64,000 nt of DNA from NCBI RefSeq assembly GCF_011927795.1, contig NZ_JAATJJ010000001.1, forward strand, positions 1 through 64,000. The letters are read 5' to 3'. This document shows positions 55,370 to 64,000 of the stretch, in pieces. The first letter of the stretch is position 1, and each line of letters starts with the position of its first letter. A model generated the notes under the pieces. The model made no database searches. It saw only the letters and a program-made list of their open reading frames with translations, and was not told the DNA's origin. Both the position numbers and the translations under genes were made by a program. This stretch comes from Saonia flava. Lineage in GTDB: Bacteria > Bacteroidota > Bacteroidia > Flavobacteriales > Flavobacteriaceae.

Positions 55370-56998
55370 ATGTTATCTGTATCAAACTTATCGGTGCAAT
55401 TTGGAAAAAGAATCCTTTTTGATGAAGTTAATGTATCCTTTACACAAGGGAACTGTTATGGAATAATTGGAGCCAATGGTGCGGGAAAATCTACTTTCCT
55501 AAAAATTTTGGCTGGGGATATTGACCCAACATCTGGACACGTACATTTGGAACCCACAAAGAGAATGTCCATCCTTGAGCAAAACCATAATGCATATGAC
55601 GAATTTCCGGTATTGGAAACAGTAGTAATGGGCAATAAACCTTTGTTCGCAATAAAAAAGGAAATCGATGCTCTTTATGCAGATTATAATGATAAAAATG
55701 CGGATAGAATAGGGGAGTTGCAAGTGGAATTTGAAGAAATGGATGGTTGGAACGCGGATAGTAATGCTGCCGCTCTATTGTCCAACCTTGGTATCAGTGA
55801 AGAATTCCACCATATGACCATGGCGGAGATGGATTCTAAACTAAAGGTTAGGGTATTGTTGGTACAGGCATTGTTTGGGAATCCAGATGTTCTTATCATG
55901 GATGAACCTACAAATGATTTGGATTATGAAACTATTGGTTGGTTGGAGAACTTTTTGGCTAACTATGACAATACGGTGATTGTTGTATCACATGATAGGC
56001 ACTTCTTGGATTCTGTATGTACACATATTGCAGATATAGATTTTGGTAAGATAAACCTCTTTTCAGGTAACTATACATTTTGGTACGAGAGTAGCCAATT
56101 GGCATCTAGGCAACGGGCACAGCAGAATAAAAAGGCAGAGGACAAGGCAAAGGAATTACAAGAGTTTATTCAACGTTTTAGTGCTAATGTGGCAAAAAGT
56201 AAACAAGCCACTTCTAGAAAGAAAATGTTGGAAAAATTAAAAGTTGAAGATATTAAGCCTTCAAGTAGAAGATATCCAGCTATAATATTTGAAAGGGAAA
56301 GAGAAGCCGGAGACCAAATTTTGAATGTGGATAAGCTATCTGCTTCTTCTGAGGATGGCGATCAGCTGTTTAATAATGTAAACATTAACTTGGCAAAAGG
56401 AGACAAAGTAGCTATAATTTCTAGAGACTCCAGGGCAACAACCGCTTTCTATGAAATCATCAATGGAAAGAAAAAGGCAACAGAGGGAAAATTTCAATGG
56501 GGAGTAACTACCAACCAATCTTATTTACCCGCCAACAACGAGGAATATTTTAATGAAAATATCAATCTAGTTGATTGGTTGAGACAATGGGCAAAAACTG
56601 AAGAAGAAAGGGAAGAAGTCCATATTAGGGGTTTCCTTGGCAAAATGTTATTCAGTGGGGAAGAAGCTTTAAAGAAATGTACTGTTCTTTCTGGAGGGGA
56701 AAAAGTACGTTGTATGTTGAGTAGAATGATGATGCTCAGGGCCAATGTTCTTATGCTGGACGAGCCTACCAACCATTTGGACTTGGAAAGTATTACGGCT
56801 TTTAATAACTCTTTAAAGAATTTTAAGGGCACAGTTCTCTTTACTACACATGATCATGAATTTGCACAAACCGTGGCAAATAGAATTATTGAATTGACGC
56901 CAAAAGGAAATATTGATCGTTACTCCACTTTTGACGAATACATGTCCGATGCATCCATAAAAGAGCAACGCAATAAAATGTATTCTGTTAATTCATAA
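55370..56998 (+). CDS. ABC-F family ATPase with one degenerate ATP site
   Basis: 542 residues, two ABC domains joined by a charged linker (about 235-300). NBD1: Walker A GANGAGKST, Walker B LIMDEPTNDLD, but the signature place reads AEMDSKLKV rather than LSGG. NBD2: Walker A place reads ISRDSRATTAF, with no GKS/T, while signature LSGGEKVR and Walker B MLDEPTNHLD are intact. ABC-F proteins act on the ribosome (EttA, YbiT, Uup and resistance types). It resembles the YbiT branch, which is recalled and not checked. Confidence 0.86.
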   Translation: MLSVSNLSVQFGKRILFDEVNVSFTQGNCYGIIGANGAGKSTFLKILAGDIDPTSGHVHLEPTKRMSILEQNHNAYDEFPVLETVVMGNKPLFAIKKEIDALYADYNDKNADRIGELQVEFEEMDGWNADSNAAALLSNLGISEEFHHMTMAEMDSKLKVRVLLVQALFGNPDVLIMDEPTNDLDYETIGWLENFLANYDNTVIVVSHDRHFLDSVCTHIADIDFGKINLFSGNYTFWYESSQLASRQRAQQNKKAEDKAKELQEFIQRFSANVAKSKQATSRKKMLEKLKVEDIKPSSRRYPAIIFEREREAGDQILNVDKLSASSEDGDQLFNNVNINLAKGDKVAIISRDSRATTAFYEIINGKKKATEGKFQWGVTTNQSYLPANNEEYFNENINLVDWLRQWAKTEEEREEVHIRGFLGKMLFSGEEALKKCTVLSGGEKVRCMLSRMMMLRANVLMLDEPTNHLDLESITAFNNSLKNFKGTVLFTTHDHEFAQTVANRIIELTPKGNIDRYSTFDEYMSDASIKEQRNKMYSVNS

Positions 56999-57157
56999 CA
57001 TTTTTTTTTACTTAATTATGATTTTAGGAATGCTAAATGTTAGTTTTAGATAAACTTGAATTAAATTATTAAAATTTATTTGCACGGTTTAAGATAAGTT
57101 GTATCTTGTCCATGAACCTAGACAGTTCACCGAGAAACACTATATTTTATTGCCCCC

Positions 57158-57736
57158 ATGAAAGACCTATTAAAATGCCAATTGGCAATTTTGTTGACTC
57201 TTCTTTTCTTCAATTTTGGCCAATCTCAGGAAGTGGCCATGGCCATTGTTCCAAGAATAACACATATTGATTCTGAACATTCCATTGCCAAGGGAGCACG
57301 GGAATCTGGAATACATAATACCCTTTCGAAAGCCATAAAAGTGGCCAAGTTGGAAGAAATACTGGATAATGATGGTGCATTTACCTTTTTTGCACCCTCG
57401 GATGAAGCTTTTAAAAAATTTCCCCAAGAAAAATTAAAGTCTTTAATTAAGTCAGAAAACATCAAAGAATTACGTGCACTTTTGACATACCATATTGTGG
57501 CCGGTAATTTTTCTGCCTCTAAAATTTTGAGTGCTTTGTGCAGAGGTAATGGAGTTGCTACTTTTACCACTTTACAGGGAACAAAAATAACAGCAACTAT
57601 AGATGGTGTGGATATTGTCCTAACAGATGGCCATGGGAATTCAGCAAAAATCACAAAGGCTGACACAAATCAATGCAATGGTGTTATTCATGTCATTGAT
57701 AGCGTAATCAAGCCTAGTAAAGTGGCCCTACCTTAA
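57158..57736 (+). CDS. Fasciclin-domain exported protein
   Basis: 192 residues with a signal peptide ending GQS before Gln. The fasciclin (FAS1) domain spans about 45-188: DGAFTFFAPSDEAFKKFP, LLTYHIVAG and the closing NGVIHVIDSVIKP. Secreted or surface adhesion-type protein; function not known in bacteria of this group. Its end overlaps the convergent pheT stop by 9 bp. Confidence 0.88.
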   Translation: MKDLLKCQLAILLTLLFFNFGQSQEVAMAIVPRITHIDSEHSIAKGARESGIHNTLSKAIKVAKLEEILDNDGAFTFFAPSDEAFKKFPQEKLKSLIKSENIKELRALLTYHIVAGNFSASKILSALCRGNGVATFTTLQGTKITATIDGVDIVLTDGHGNSAKITKADTNQCNGVIHVIDSVIKPSKVALP

Positions 57737-60151
57737 TTCTGCCCCCAATTCCTTTTCATATCGATAGCGGAACTTCTCCATTATCTTGTCTATCTTCTTA
57801 TCGGTTAACGTATTATTGGAATCTTGTAATGTAAAACTTACCGCATAGGATTTTTTTCCGCTAGGCAACTTATTTCCAGTATATACATCAAAAAGAGAAA
57901 CATTCTTTAAAAGAACTTTTTCAGTCTGTAGTGCAATATCATAGACTTTTTTAAATGGAACATCATTATCCAATAACAATGCTAAATCCCTTTTTACGGC
58001 AGGATACTTAGGTATTGTTTGGTAAACAATACTATTGGATTTTGCAGCTTCTACAATATTGTCCCAATTAAAATCAGCAAATAGAACTTCCTGTTTTATA
58101 TCAAACTCTTTCAGTATAGATTTTTTAATGACACCAAAAGAAACTATTTCCTTTTTGGAAAAGGTTATTGTAAGACCTTCAGAAAAAATGGAGTTTTTTG
58201 TATAGCCACTACTGGTATTGACAATGCCAAGGCGTGCCAAAATAGAATCTATTGTTGATTTTAAAAAGTAAAAATCTGATTTTTTTGTAGAAATGGCCCA
58301 ACTGTCCTCAGCTCTATTTCCAGTAACCAAAAGTGACATGTGTTTATTCTCTACCCTTTCATTGAATTGGTGGTAGGTTTTACCAAATTCAAAAAACTTT
58401 AGACTAGACCTTTTTCTATTAATATTGTATGAAATAGCTTCCAAACCAGAAAAAAGAATAGATTGTCTTAGGACTGATAAATCCGAACTCAGAGGGTTCA
58501 ACATATGAACATCATGCTCTTCATTTATTCCGTCAATGAGTTTGTTATAATCAGGATTGGTAAGACTATTGGCTAAAATTTCATAAAACCCATTAGATGC
58601 TAAAAGATCGCCAACAATGTTTTGTAGTTTATAGTCTTCAAACTTTGATGTAGGAGCAATAGAAGCATTTAATTTTTCCTTAAAATCAATTTTGTTATAC
58701 CCATAGACCCTTAAAATCTCTTCAATTACATCGACTTCCCTTTGTACATCAGTTCTATAGAAAGGAATTGTTATGCCCAATCCTGTTTCCGTAACGTTCT
58801 GGACTTTGATGTCCAAAGAGGAAAGAATAGATTTAATAGTATCTCTTGGGATTTCTTGTCCAATAAGTTTATTTATTTTATCAAATGTTAAAAATACTTG
58901 ATAGTCATCTTTTTTATTGGGATAGATATCCACAACTTCCGAGGTAATGTCACCGCCGGCAATTTCCTTAATAAGAATGGCAGCTCTTTTAAGGGCATAC
59001 TCAACGTTATTTATATCTATTCCACGTTCAAACCGAAAAGAAGCATCAGTGTTTAACCCATGTCTTTTAGCTGTTTTTCTAATTGAAATAGGGTCAAAAT
59101 AAGCACTTTCCAAAAATATTGATGTGGTATTTTCGGTAACACCAGAATGTATTCCGCCAAAAACCCCTGCTATACACATGGGTTTTTCACTGTCACATAT
59201 CATTAGGTCATCCTTATGAAGTTCTCTTTCTTCACCATCTAAAGTTGTGAATTTTGTGCCGGAAGGAAGTGTTTTAACAACAATTTTATTTCCTTTTATT
59301 TTAGCAGCATCGAAAGCATGAAGTGGTTGCCCCAGTTCGTGCAATACATAATTGGTAGCGTCTACAACATTATTGATAGGACTTAAACCAATTGCCTGTA
59401 GTCTATTTTTTAACCAATCTGGTGATGGTTGAATAATAAGATTGCTCATGGTAACTCCACAGTATCTAGGAGCAAGTTCATTGTTCTCTACTTCAACATC
59501 AACCTTTAATGCCCTATTTTCAACATTAAAATTACTTGCAGAAGGCGTTATTAGTTCTTTGTTGATTTCTTGTTGTAGAAGCCCCGCCTTTAAATCTCTG
59601 GCCACTCCATAATGACTCATGGCATCTGAACGATTGGGTGTAAGACCAATTTCAAAAACCTCATCATTTTCTACTTTAAAAACTTCTGAGCATGGAGTTC
59701 CTATTTTTATAGTGTCACTAAGAACTAAAATCCCATCATGGCTTTCTCCTAAACCAAGTTCATCCTCGGCACAGATCATCCCATGACTTTCCTCTCCTCT
59801 AATTTTTCCCTTTTTAATAGTCCAGGCTTGACCTTCCTTATCGTACAAAGTTGTTCCAATGGTAGCTACTGGGACCGTTTGTCCTTCTTCTACATTTGGC
59901 GCTCCACAAACAATTTGTAAAGGTTCCTCCAATCCAACATCAACCGTAGTAAGCTTTAATTTATCGGCATTTGGATGTTTAACGCAAGTAAGAACTTTAC
60001 CAACTACCACACCTCTTAATCCTCCTTTTACAGATTCAAAAGGTTGAATTCCTTCTACTTCTAAACCTAAGTCGGTTAAGAGTTCTGCAGTTTTGTTGGA
60101 ATCCCAATCAATATTTATAAACTGTTTTAGCCAGTTGTAAGAAATTTTCAT
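57728..60151 (-). CDS. pheT: Phenylalanyl-tRNA synthetase beta subunit
   Basis: 807 residues from the ATG at 60151 (MKISYNWLKQFINIDWD); the TTG one codon before it is unlikely. N-terminal EMAP/tRNA-binding domain (about 40-150: VVGKVLTCVKHPNADKLKL), B3/B4 editing domain, B5, the synthetase core (IEEILRVYGYNKID) and the C-terminal anticodon-binding FDX-ACB domain (YPAVKRDLALLLD). pheS is not adjacent, so the subunits are encoded separately here. Confidence 0.96.
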   Translation of the reverse strand: MKISYNWLKQFINIDWDSNKTAELLTDLGLEVEGIQPFESVKGGLRGVVVGKVLTCVKHPNADKLKLTTVDVGLEEPLQIVCGAPNVEEGQTVPVATIGTTLYDKEGQAWTIKKGKIRGEESHGMICAEDELGLGESHDGILVLSDTIKIGTPCSEVFKVENDEVFEIGLTPNRSDAMSHYGVARDLKAGLLQQEINKELITPSASNFNVENRALKVDVEVENNELAPRYCGVTMSNLIIQPSPDWLKNRLQAIGLSPINNVVDATNYVLHELGQPLHAFDAAKIKGNKIVVKTLPSGTKFTTLDGEERELHKDDLMICDSEKPMCIAGVFGGIHSGVTENTTSIFLESAYFDPISIRKTAKRHGLNTDASFRFERGIDINNVEYALKRAAILIKEIAGGDITSEVVDIYPNKKDDYQVFLTFDKINKLIGQEIPRDTIKSILSSLDIKVQNVTETGLGITIPFYRTDVQREVDVIEEILRVYGYNKIDFKEKLNASIAPTSKFEDYKLQNIVGDLLASNGFYEILANSLTNPDYNKLIDGINEEHDVHMLNPLSSDLSVLRQSILFSGLEAISYNINRKRSSLKFFEFGKTYHQFNERVENKHMSLLVTGNRAEDSWAISTKKSDFYFLKSTIDSILARLGIVNTSSGYTKNSIFSEGLTITFSKKEIVSFGVIKKSILKEFDIKQEVLFADFNWDNIVEAAKSNSIVYQTIPKYPAVKRDLALLLDNDVPFKKVYDIALQTEKVLLKNVSLFDVYTGNKLPSGKKSYAVSFTLQDSNNTLTDKKIDKIMEKFRYRYEKELGAELR

Positions 60152-60236
60152 CAATGAGTTTTAAAGCAACCAAAGATAAAACAATGTCGGTATACATTCA
60201 ATAGGGATGCAGTTCTATTATTGAGGGAATTTTGGA

Positions 60237-61409
60237 CTAGGCTATACTTTCGATTTTAATACCGCTTGCCTCAATTATTTGATGGATATCCTCATCAAGA
60301 ATTTCTTTCTTTTGGTCGGCAAATTCCAGGAATTCTGTATATACAATATCCAATTGAAGTTTTGTAAGTTCGTACCCAATGTTTTTTGCCCTGTATGCTA
60401 GAGCAGCTCTTCCACTTCTTGCTGTGAGAACAATAGAGGACTCGTTTACTCCAACATCTTCCGGATCCATTATTTCATAGGTTTCTCTATTTTTTATAAC
60501 TCCATCTTGATGTATCCCCGAACTATGGGCAAAGGCATTAGAGCCTACAATAGCCTTATTGGGCTGTACGGGCATTCCCATTTTTTGCGATACCATTTGG
60601 CTGGTATCATATAATAACTTGCTGTTTACATTGGTATACAAATTCAGCGATGGATGCTGTCTTAAAATCATCACCACTTCTTCCAAAGAAGTGTTCCCTG
60701 CACGTTCTCCAATACCATTAATAGTGCATTCTATCTGTCTCGCCCCATTTATTACACCAGCAATGGAATTTGCCGTTGCCAACCCTAAATCATTATGACA
60801 ATGACAAGAAAGTGTGGCCTTGTGGATTCCTTTTACATTTTCTTTTAAGTATTTCATTTTTGCACCGTACTCCTCTGGTAGACAATATCCCGTAGTGTCT
60901 GGAATGTTAAGCACTGTTGCACCCGCTTTTACAACTTCTTCGCATACTCTTGCTAAAAAATCATTATCCGTTCTACCTGCGTCTTCTGCATAGAATTCTA
61001 CATCTTCCACAAAAGTTTTGGCATATTTAACGGCTTCAACGGCCCTTTCTATAATGGCATCCCTATTGGAATTGAATTTGAATTTAATATGCGAGTCAGA
61101 AGTACCTATGCCTGTATGAATTCTTGGCTTTTTTGCATGCTTTAATGCTTCGGCAGCTACCTCGATATCCTTTTTTACAGCTCTGGTAAGACCACATACC
61201 GTAGCATTTTTCACCAATTTTGCTATTTCATTTACAGAACCAAAATCACCTGGACTGGAAATAGGGAAACCTGCTTCAATTATATCCACTCCCAAATTAT
61301 CCAATCGTTCGGCAATGACCAATTTTTGGGTAGTATCTAATTTACATCCAGGGACCTGTTCACCATCTCTAAGAGTTGTATCAAAAATTTGTACCTTATC
61401 TTTACTCAT
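60237..61409 (-). CDS. leuA: 2-isopropylmalate synthase, short form without regulatory domain
   Basis: 390 residues. DRE-TIM barrel: [23 protein letters not shown], metal-binding [13 protein letters not shown] and [17 protein letters not shown]. The C-terminus ends about residue 390, with no leucine-binding LeuA_C domain (~130 residues), so feedback inhibition is not expected in the usual way. The rest of the leu operon is not nearby. Homocitrate or citramalate synthase are less likely alternatives. A 13-bp direct repeat lies just upstream. Confidence 0.85.
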   Translation of the reverse strand: MSKDKVQIFDTTLRDGEQVPGCKLDTTQKLVIAERLDNLGVDIIEAGFPISSPGDFGSVNEIAKLVKNATVCGLTRAVKKDIEVAAEALKHAKKPRIHTGIGTSDSHIKFKFNSNRDAIIERAVEAVKYAKTFVEDVEFYAEDAGRTDNDFLARVCEEVVKAGATVLNIPDTTGYCLPEEYGAKMKYLKENVKGIHKATLSCHCHNDLGLATANSIAGVINGARQIECTINGIGERAGNTSLEEVVMILRQHPSLNLYTNVNSKLLYDTSQMVSQKMGMPVQPNKAIVGSNAFAHSSGIHQDGVIKNRETYEIMDPEDVGVNESSIVLTARSGRAALAYRAKNIGYELTKLQLDIVYTEFLEFADQKKEILDEDIHQIIEASGIKIESIA

Positions 61410-61417
61410 ATTATTTG

Positions 61418-61454
61418 CATAATTTTAAGCTCTTAAATTTACATAATTTTAAGC
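61418..61454. repeat. Two 13-bp direct repeats upstream of leuA
   Basis: CATAATTTTAAGC occurs at 61418-61430 and 61442-61454, a period of 24 bp, ending 9 bp before the leuA start codon on the minus strand. On the leuA strand each copy reads GCTTAAAATTATG. The proximal ATG opens a 4-codon frame (ATGCAAATAATATGA) whose TGA overlaps the leuA ATG. Could be tandem regulator sites or a mini-leader. Confidence 0.6.
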
Positions 61455-61580
61455 AACCTTTACGAAGTTATGGTTAGCTAATGCCAAATTAGCGAAAAGC
61501 AAAAAACATTTACAACGCCAAATTATATTACGGTGTATTTAAAATGTTGATATACAATTATTTAAATTATATTTTTTACG

Positions 61581-63125
61581 ATGACAAATGCCCATAAAGA
61601 TACACTGTTTGTTTTGATTAAATCTCTTTCAAAATCTGAAAAAAGACAGTTTAAATTGTATGTAGGGCGTTTGGGAGTAAATACGGATGCCAAATTTTTG
61701 GCTTTGTTCAATTTATTGGACAAAATGAAACTGTATGATGAAAAGACAATTTTGGATAGTGGAGTGGTAAAAAAAACCCAGTTGTCCAACCTTAAGGCTC
61801 ATCTGTACAAACAAATATTGGTAAGTCTTAGATTGAACCCAGTGAACCAGAACATAAGGGTTCAAATTCGTGAACAATTGGATTTTGCCACAATTTTATA
61901 TCAAAAAGGCCTCTACAAACAAAGCCTGAAAATCTTAGATAAAACAAAGGCCATGGCCATAGAGAATGAAGAAAAAAACATTGCCTATGAAATTGTGGAG
62001 CTGGAGAAAATAATTGAAACCCAATATATTACGAGAAGTATTCCTGATAGGGCAGATGAATTGGCCATACAGGCAAAAGAGCTTTCTGCCCAGAATGTAA
62101 TGACCAGTAAACTTTCCAATTTATCCTTACAATTATATGGAATAATGTTAAAGGTTGGGTATGTTAAAAATGATAAAGATTATCAGCAAGTACAGGAATA
62201 TTTCGAAAAGCATTTACCAAAATATAACATCGAAAATTTAGGATTTAGAGAGAAATTATGGCTGTACAAAGCACACTTATGGTATAGTTTTTTAATTCAA
62301 GATTTTTTATCATGCTATAAGTACTCCAGTAAATGGGTAGACCTTTTCTATGAACATGAAAAAATGATTTATCTAAATCCAGTTTTCTTTTTAAAGGGAA
62401 ACCATTATTTATTGGAATCCCTATTTTATGTGAGGTATAGTACCCAGTTTAAGGAGACGTTGGAAAAGCTTGAAAACATAGTAAAGAGTAAGGAGTTTCC
62501 AAAAAATGACAACATAAATTCATTGGCCTTTTTGTATATAAATTCAAACAAGCTAAATCAGCATTTTTTGGATGGAACCTTTGATAAAGGTCTGTATTTA
62601 GTGAATATTATAGAGTACGGAATAAACAAGCACAGGGATAGAATAGATGAGCATCATATCATGGTGTTTTATTATAAGATTGCCTGTCTTTACTTTGGAA
62701 TTGGAGATAATAAGAATTGTATTCTTTATCTTAAAAAGATAATCAACAATAAGAATCTTAAAATGCGCGAGGACCTTATGTGTTTTGCGCGTGTATTAAG
62801 TTTGGTGGCACATTATGAAGCTGGAATGGATTATCATTTAGAGGTGCAATTAAAAAGCACATACAAGTTTTTGTTGAAAATGAACGACTTACATGCCGTG
62901 CAAAGGGAAATGATTAAATTTTTGAGAAAATTAGGCGATATCTACCCACATGAGTTGAACAATGAATTCCAAAAGCTTTATGACGAGCTTAAAAAATATG
63001 AGAATCACCCTTATGAAAAGCGAGCCTTCCTATACTTGGATATTCTTTCTTGGTTAGAAAGCCATTTGCAAAACAAGCCTGTTGCCCAAATTATTAAGGA
63101 AAAAGCCATGACATTAACAAGATAA
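61581..63125 (+). CDS. Conserved helical-repeat (TPR-like) protein, unknown function
   Basis: 514 residues, no signal peptide, almost all alpha-helical. The N-terminal segment SLSKSEKRQFKLYVGRL is conserved in Bacteroidota proteins of this kind; the middle shows loose helical pairs like tetratricopeptide repeats (YQKGLYKQSLKILDKTKAMA). It follows leuA divergently with a 171-bp gap. I know the type but no function is established that I can recall. Confidence 0.75.
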   Translation: MTNAHKDTLFVLIKSLSKSEKRQFKLYVGRLGVNTDAKFLALFNLLDKMKLYDEKTILDSGVVKKTQLSNLKAHLYKQILVSLRLNPVNQNIRVQIREQLDFATILYQKGLYKQSLKILDKTKAMAIENEEKNIAYEIVELEKIIETQYITRSIPDRADELAIQAKELSAQNVMTSKLSNLSLQLYGIMLKVGYVKNDKDYQQVQEYFEKHLPKYNIENLGFREKLWLYKAHLWYSFLIQDFLSCYKYSSKWVDLFYEHEKMIYLNPVFFLKGNHYLLESLFYVRYSTQFKETLEKLENIVKSKEFPKNDNINSLAFLYINSNKLNQHFLDGTFDKGLYLVNIIEYGINKHRDRIDEHHIMVFYYKIACLYFGIGDNKNCILYLKKIINNKNLKMREDLMCFARVLSLVAHYEAGMDYHLEVQLKSTYKFLLKMNDLHAVQREMIKFLRKLGDIYPHELNNEFQKLYDELKKYENHPYEKRAFLYLDILSWLESHLQNKPVAQIIKEKAMTLTR

Positions 63126-63305
63126 CCCTTATTGCCCTTCTCGTAGTTAAGTTGTTAAATTATTGCCAAAATCTAGTTAAAAACAGGAAGATGGTAATTA
63201 TAGTCCTGCTTTTTAGTTATTTTAATAACTTAAACCATTCAGATTTTAAATATACCCAATCCAATGTTTAAGGGGTTGGAAGTTTAATAATTAACCAACC
63301 TAATC

Positions 63306-63842
63306 ATGAATAGACGTAATTCACTTAAGAAGCTAGTTATGGCTTCTGCCGGACTGGTAGCATTGCCAGCTTGGGCCCAGGGATGGGAGGCAAGTACTAT
63401 TGAGCTCCCCCAACTTTTTCCTATTGAGGAACAAGAAATACTTACAGCTGTTGCAGATACAATCATTCCTACAGGTGATTCCGTTGGAGCATTATCTGTT
63501 GGAGTGGAAAAGTTTTTGCAGCGATTGTTTGCCGATTGTTATGAACAAGATGTGCAAGACAATATAAAAGTTCAACTAAACGCATTGGATGCATCTGCAA
63601 ATAATGAATATGAACAATCTTTTGTGCTTTGTGACCAATCCCAAAGAGAAGCATTGTTACTAGCTTTGACCGAGGTAGAAGAATCACCGGAATCCAACTT
63701 TTTTAATCTTGTAAAGAATGAAACCATAAGAGGGTTTAGAACTTCTAGAAAAGTTATGATGGACCATCTAGATTATGTAATGGCCCCAGGTTATTATAAT
63801 GGATGTGTAGATGTCAAGGAAACGGAAACTGCAAGAAAATAG
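63306..63842 (+). CDS. Gluconate 2-dehydrogenase subunit 3 family protein, Tat-exported
   Basis: 178 residues. N-terminal twin-arginine signal (MNRRNSLKKLVMASAGLVALPAWA, cleavage before Gln), then LFPIEEQEILTAVADTIIPTGDSVGA, the typical gluconate_2-DH subunit 3 pattern. This is the small subunit that accompanies a large GMC flavoprotein and takes it through the Tat pathway. The large subunit starts 3 bp after its stop. Substrate unknown; the name is a family name only. Confidence 0.9.
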   Translation: MNRRNSLKKLVMASAGLVALPAWAQGWEASTIELPQLFPIEEQEILTAVADTIIPTGDSVGALSVGVEKFLQRLFADCYEQDVQDNIKVQLNALDASANNEYEQSFVLCDQSQREALLLALTEVEESPESNFFNLVKNETIRGFRTSRKVMMDHLDYVMAPGYYNGCVDVKETETARK

Positions 63843-63845
63843 ATT

Positions 63846-64000
63846 ATGGCAAATTTTAATATAGACTCAGAAGAGAAAAGAACATATGACGCCATAGTTA
63901 TTGGTTCTGGAGCCAGTGGTGGATGGGCGGCAAAGGAATTATGTGAAAAAGGACTAAAAGTTTTGGTTCTGGAACGAGGGAGAGAAGTTAAACATGGAAG
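63846..64000 (+). CDS. GMC-family oxidoreductase, N-terminal part only (cut by window end)
   Basis: ATG at 63846; 51 codons are visible before the window ends. The FAD-binding dinucleotide motif [16 protein letters not shown] and VLVLERG are clear. It lacks its own signal peptide, fitting co-export with the Tat-bearing small subunit encoded just upstream (3-bp gap). Acts on a sugar or alcohol; the active-site half lies outside the window. Confidence 0.9.
   Translation, partial: MANFNIDSEEKRTYDAIVIGSGASGGWAAKELCEKGLKVLVLERGREVKHG

Noticed and set aside
1-64000. CRISPR arrays, insertion sequences, prophage or defence genes
   Set aside because: No regularly spaced repeats, transposase, integrase or known defence domains were found; the window reads as core chromosome.

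Overview
The window looks like ordinary chromosome from a member of the Flavobacteriaceae (Bacteroidota). The supporting signs are low GC (by eye about 35 percent), TAnnTTTG-type -7 promoter elements, few Shine-Dalgarno sequences, and lineage-typical genes: a PorP/SprF protein, DUF4835/PorD, a Bacteroidota-type RNA polymerase omega, the bacillithiol-linked YtxJ, DUF6048/DUF6452/DUF6768/DUF6913/DUF6503 proteins, and many lipoproteins. The genus cannot be fixed from this stretch. No insertion sequence, prophage, integrase, CRISPR array or tRNA gene was seen.

Layout. 1-87: the 3' end of a 5S rRNA gene and its terminator. 0.2-13.2 kb: a ZIP metal transporter, a THUMP RNA methyltransferase, a DUF2911 protein, an esterase, rlmD with two envelope genes, an ECF sigma factor with a small membrane partner, rocD, and a 5'-nucleotidase split over two genes. 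13.3-25.7 kb (+ strand): DUF6913-dapA, then bamD-rpoZ-coaBC-DUF4835-recN, fabI, a glycosyltransferase, ybbR-coaE and an RprX/RprY-like two-component pair. 25.8-33.1 kb (- strand): eight closely packed genes from a Gfo/Idh/MocA oxidoreductase to gluconokinase, including miaA, a potassium channel and an exonuclease/GIY-YIG fusion. 33.3-44.1 kb: pcm, smpB, small lipoproteins, a PorP/SprF-coiled-coil-SPOR protein, a TetR regulator, clpB, ytxJ and glyA. 44.1-48.9 kb (- strand): a signalling cluster. 48.9-52.1 kb: a beta-helix lipoprotein, a thioesterase and glutaminyl cyclase, facing the SRP RNA gene. 52.2-64 kb: an SDR, transaldolase, a thioredoxin-fold lipoprotein, an ABC-F ATPase, a fasciclin protein, pheT, a short leuA, a helical-repeat protein, and the start of a gluconate-2-dehydrogenase/GMC oxidoreductase pair.

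The most unusual part is 44.1-48.9 kb. It holds a LytTR regulator whose receiver lacks the phospho-acceptor Asp and the invariant Lys, a 49-residue CxxCH mini-lipoprotein missed by length-filtered gene calling, a TPR histidine kinase, a NarL/LuxR response regulator and an orphan 217-residue protein. The first and last of these genes share the same inverted repeat (ACCATA-N7-TATGGT) at the same distance from a candidate -7 element, which suggests one shared activator.

Other points of note are an ABC-F protein in which both halves of one composite ATP site have decayed, the split 5'-nucleotidase, a perfect 11-bp palindrome over a promoter ahead of DUF6913-dapA, a 13-bp direct repeat ahead of leuA, and several exported proteins with Gln just after the predicted signal-peptide cleavage site, in the same window as the glutaminyl cyclase gene. 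All assignments come from reading the sequence and recalling families; no database search was run.
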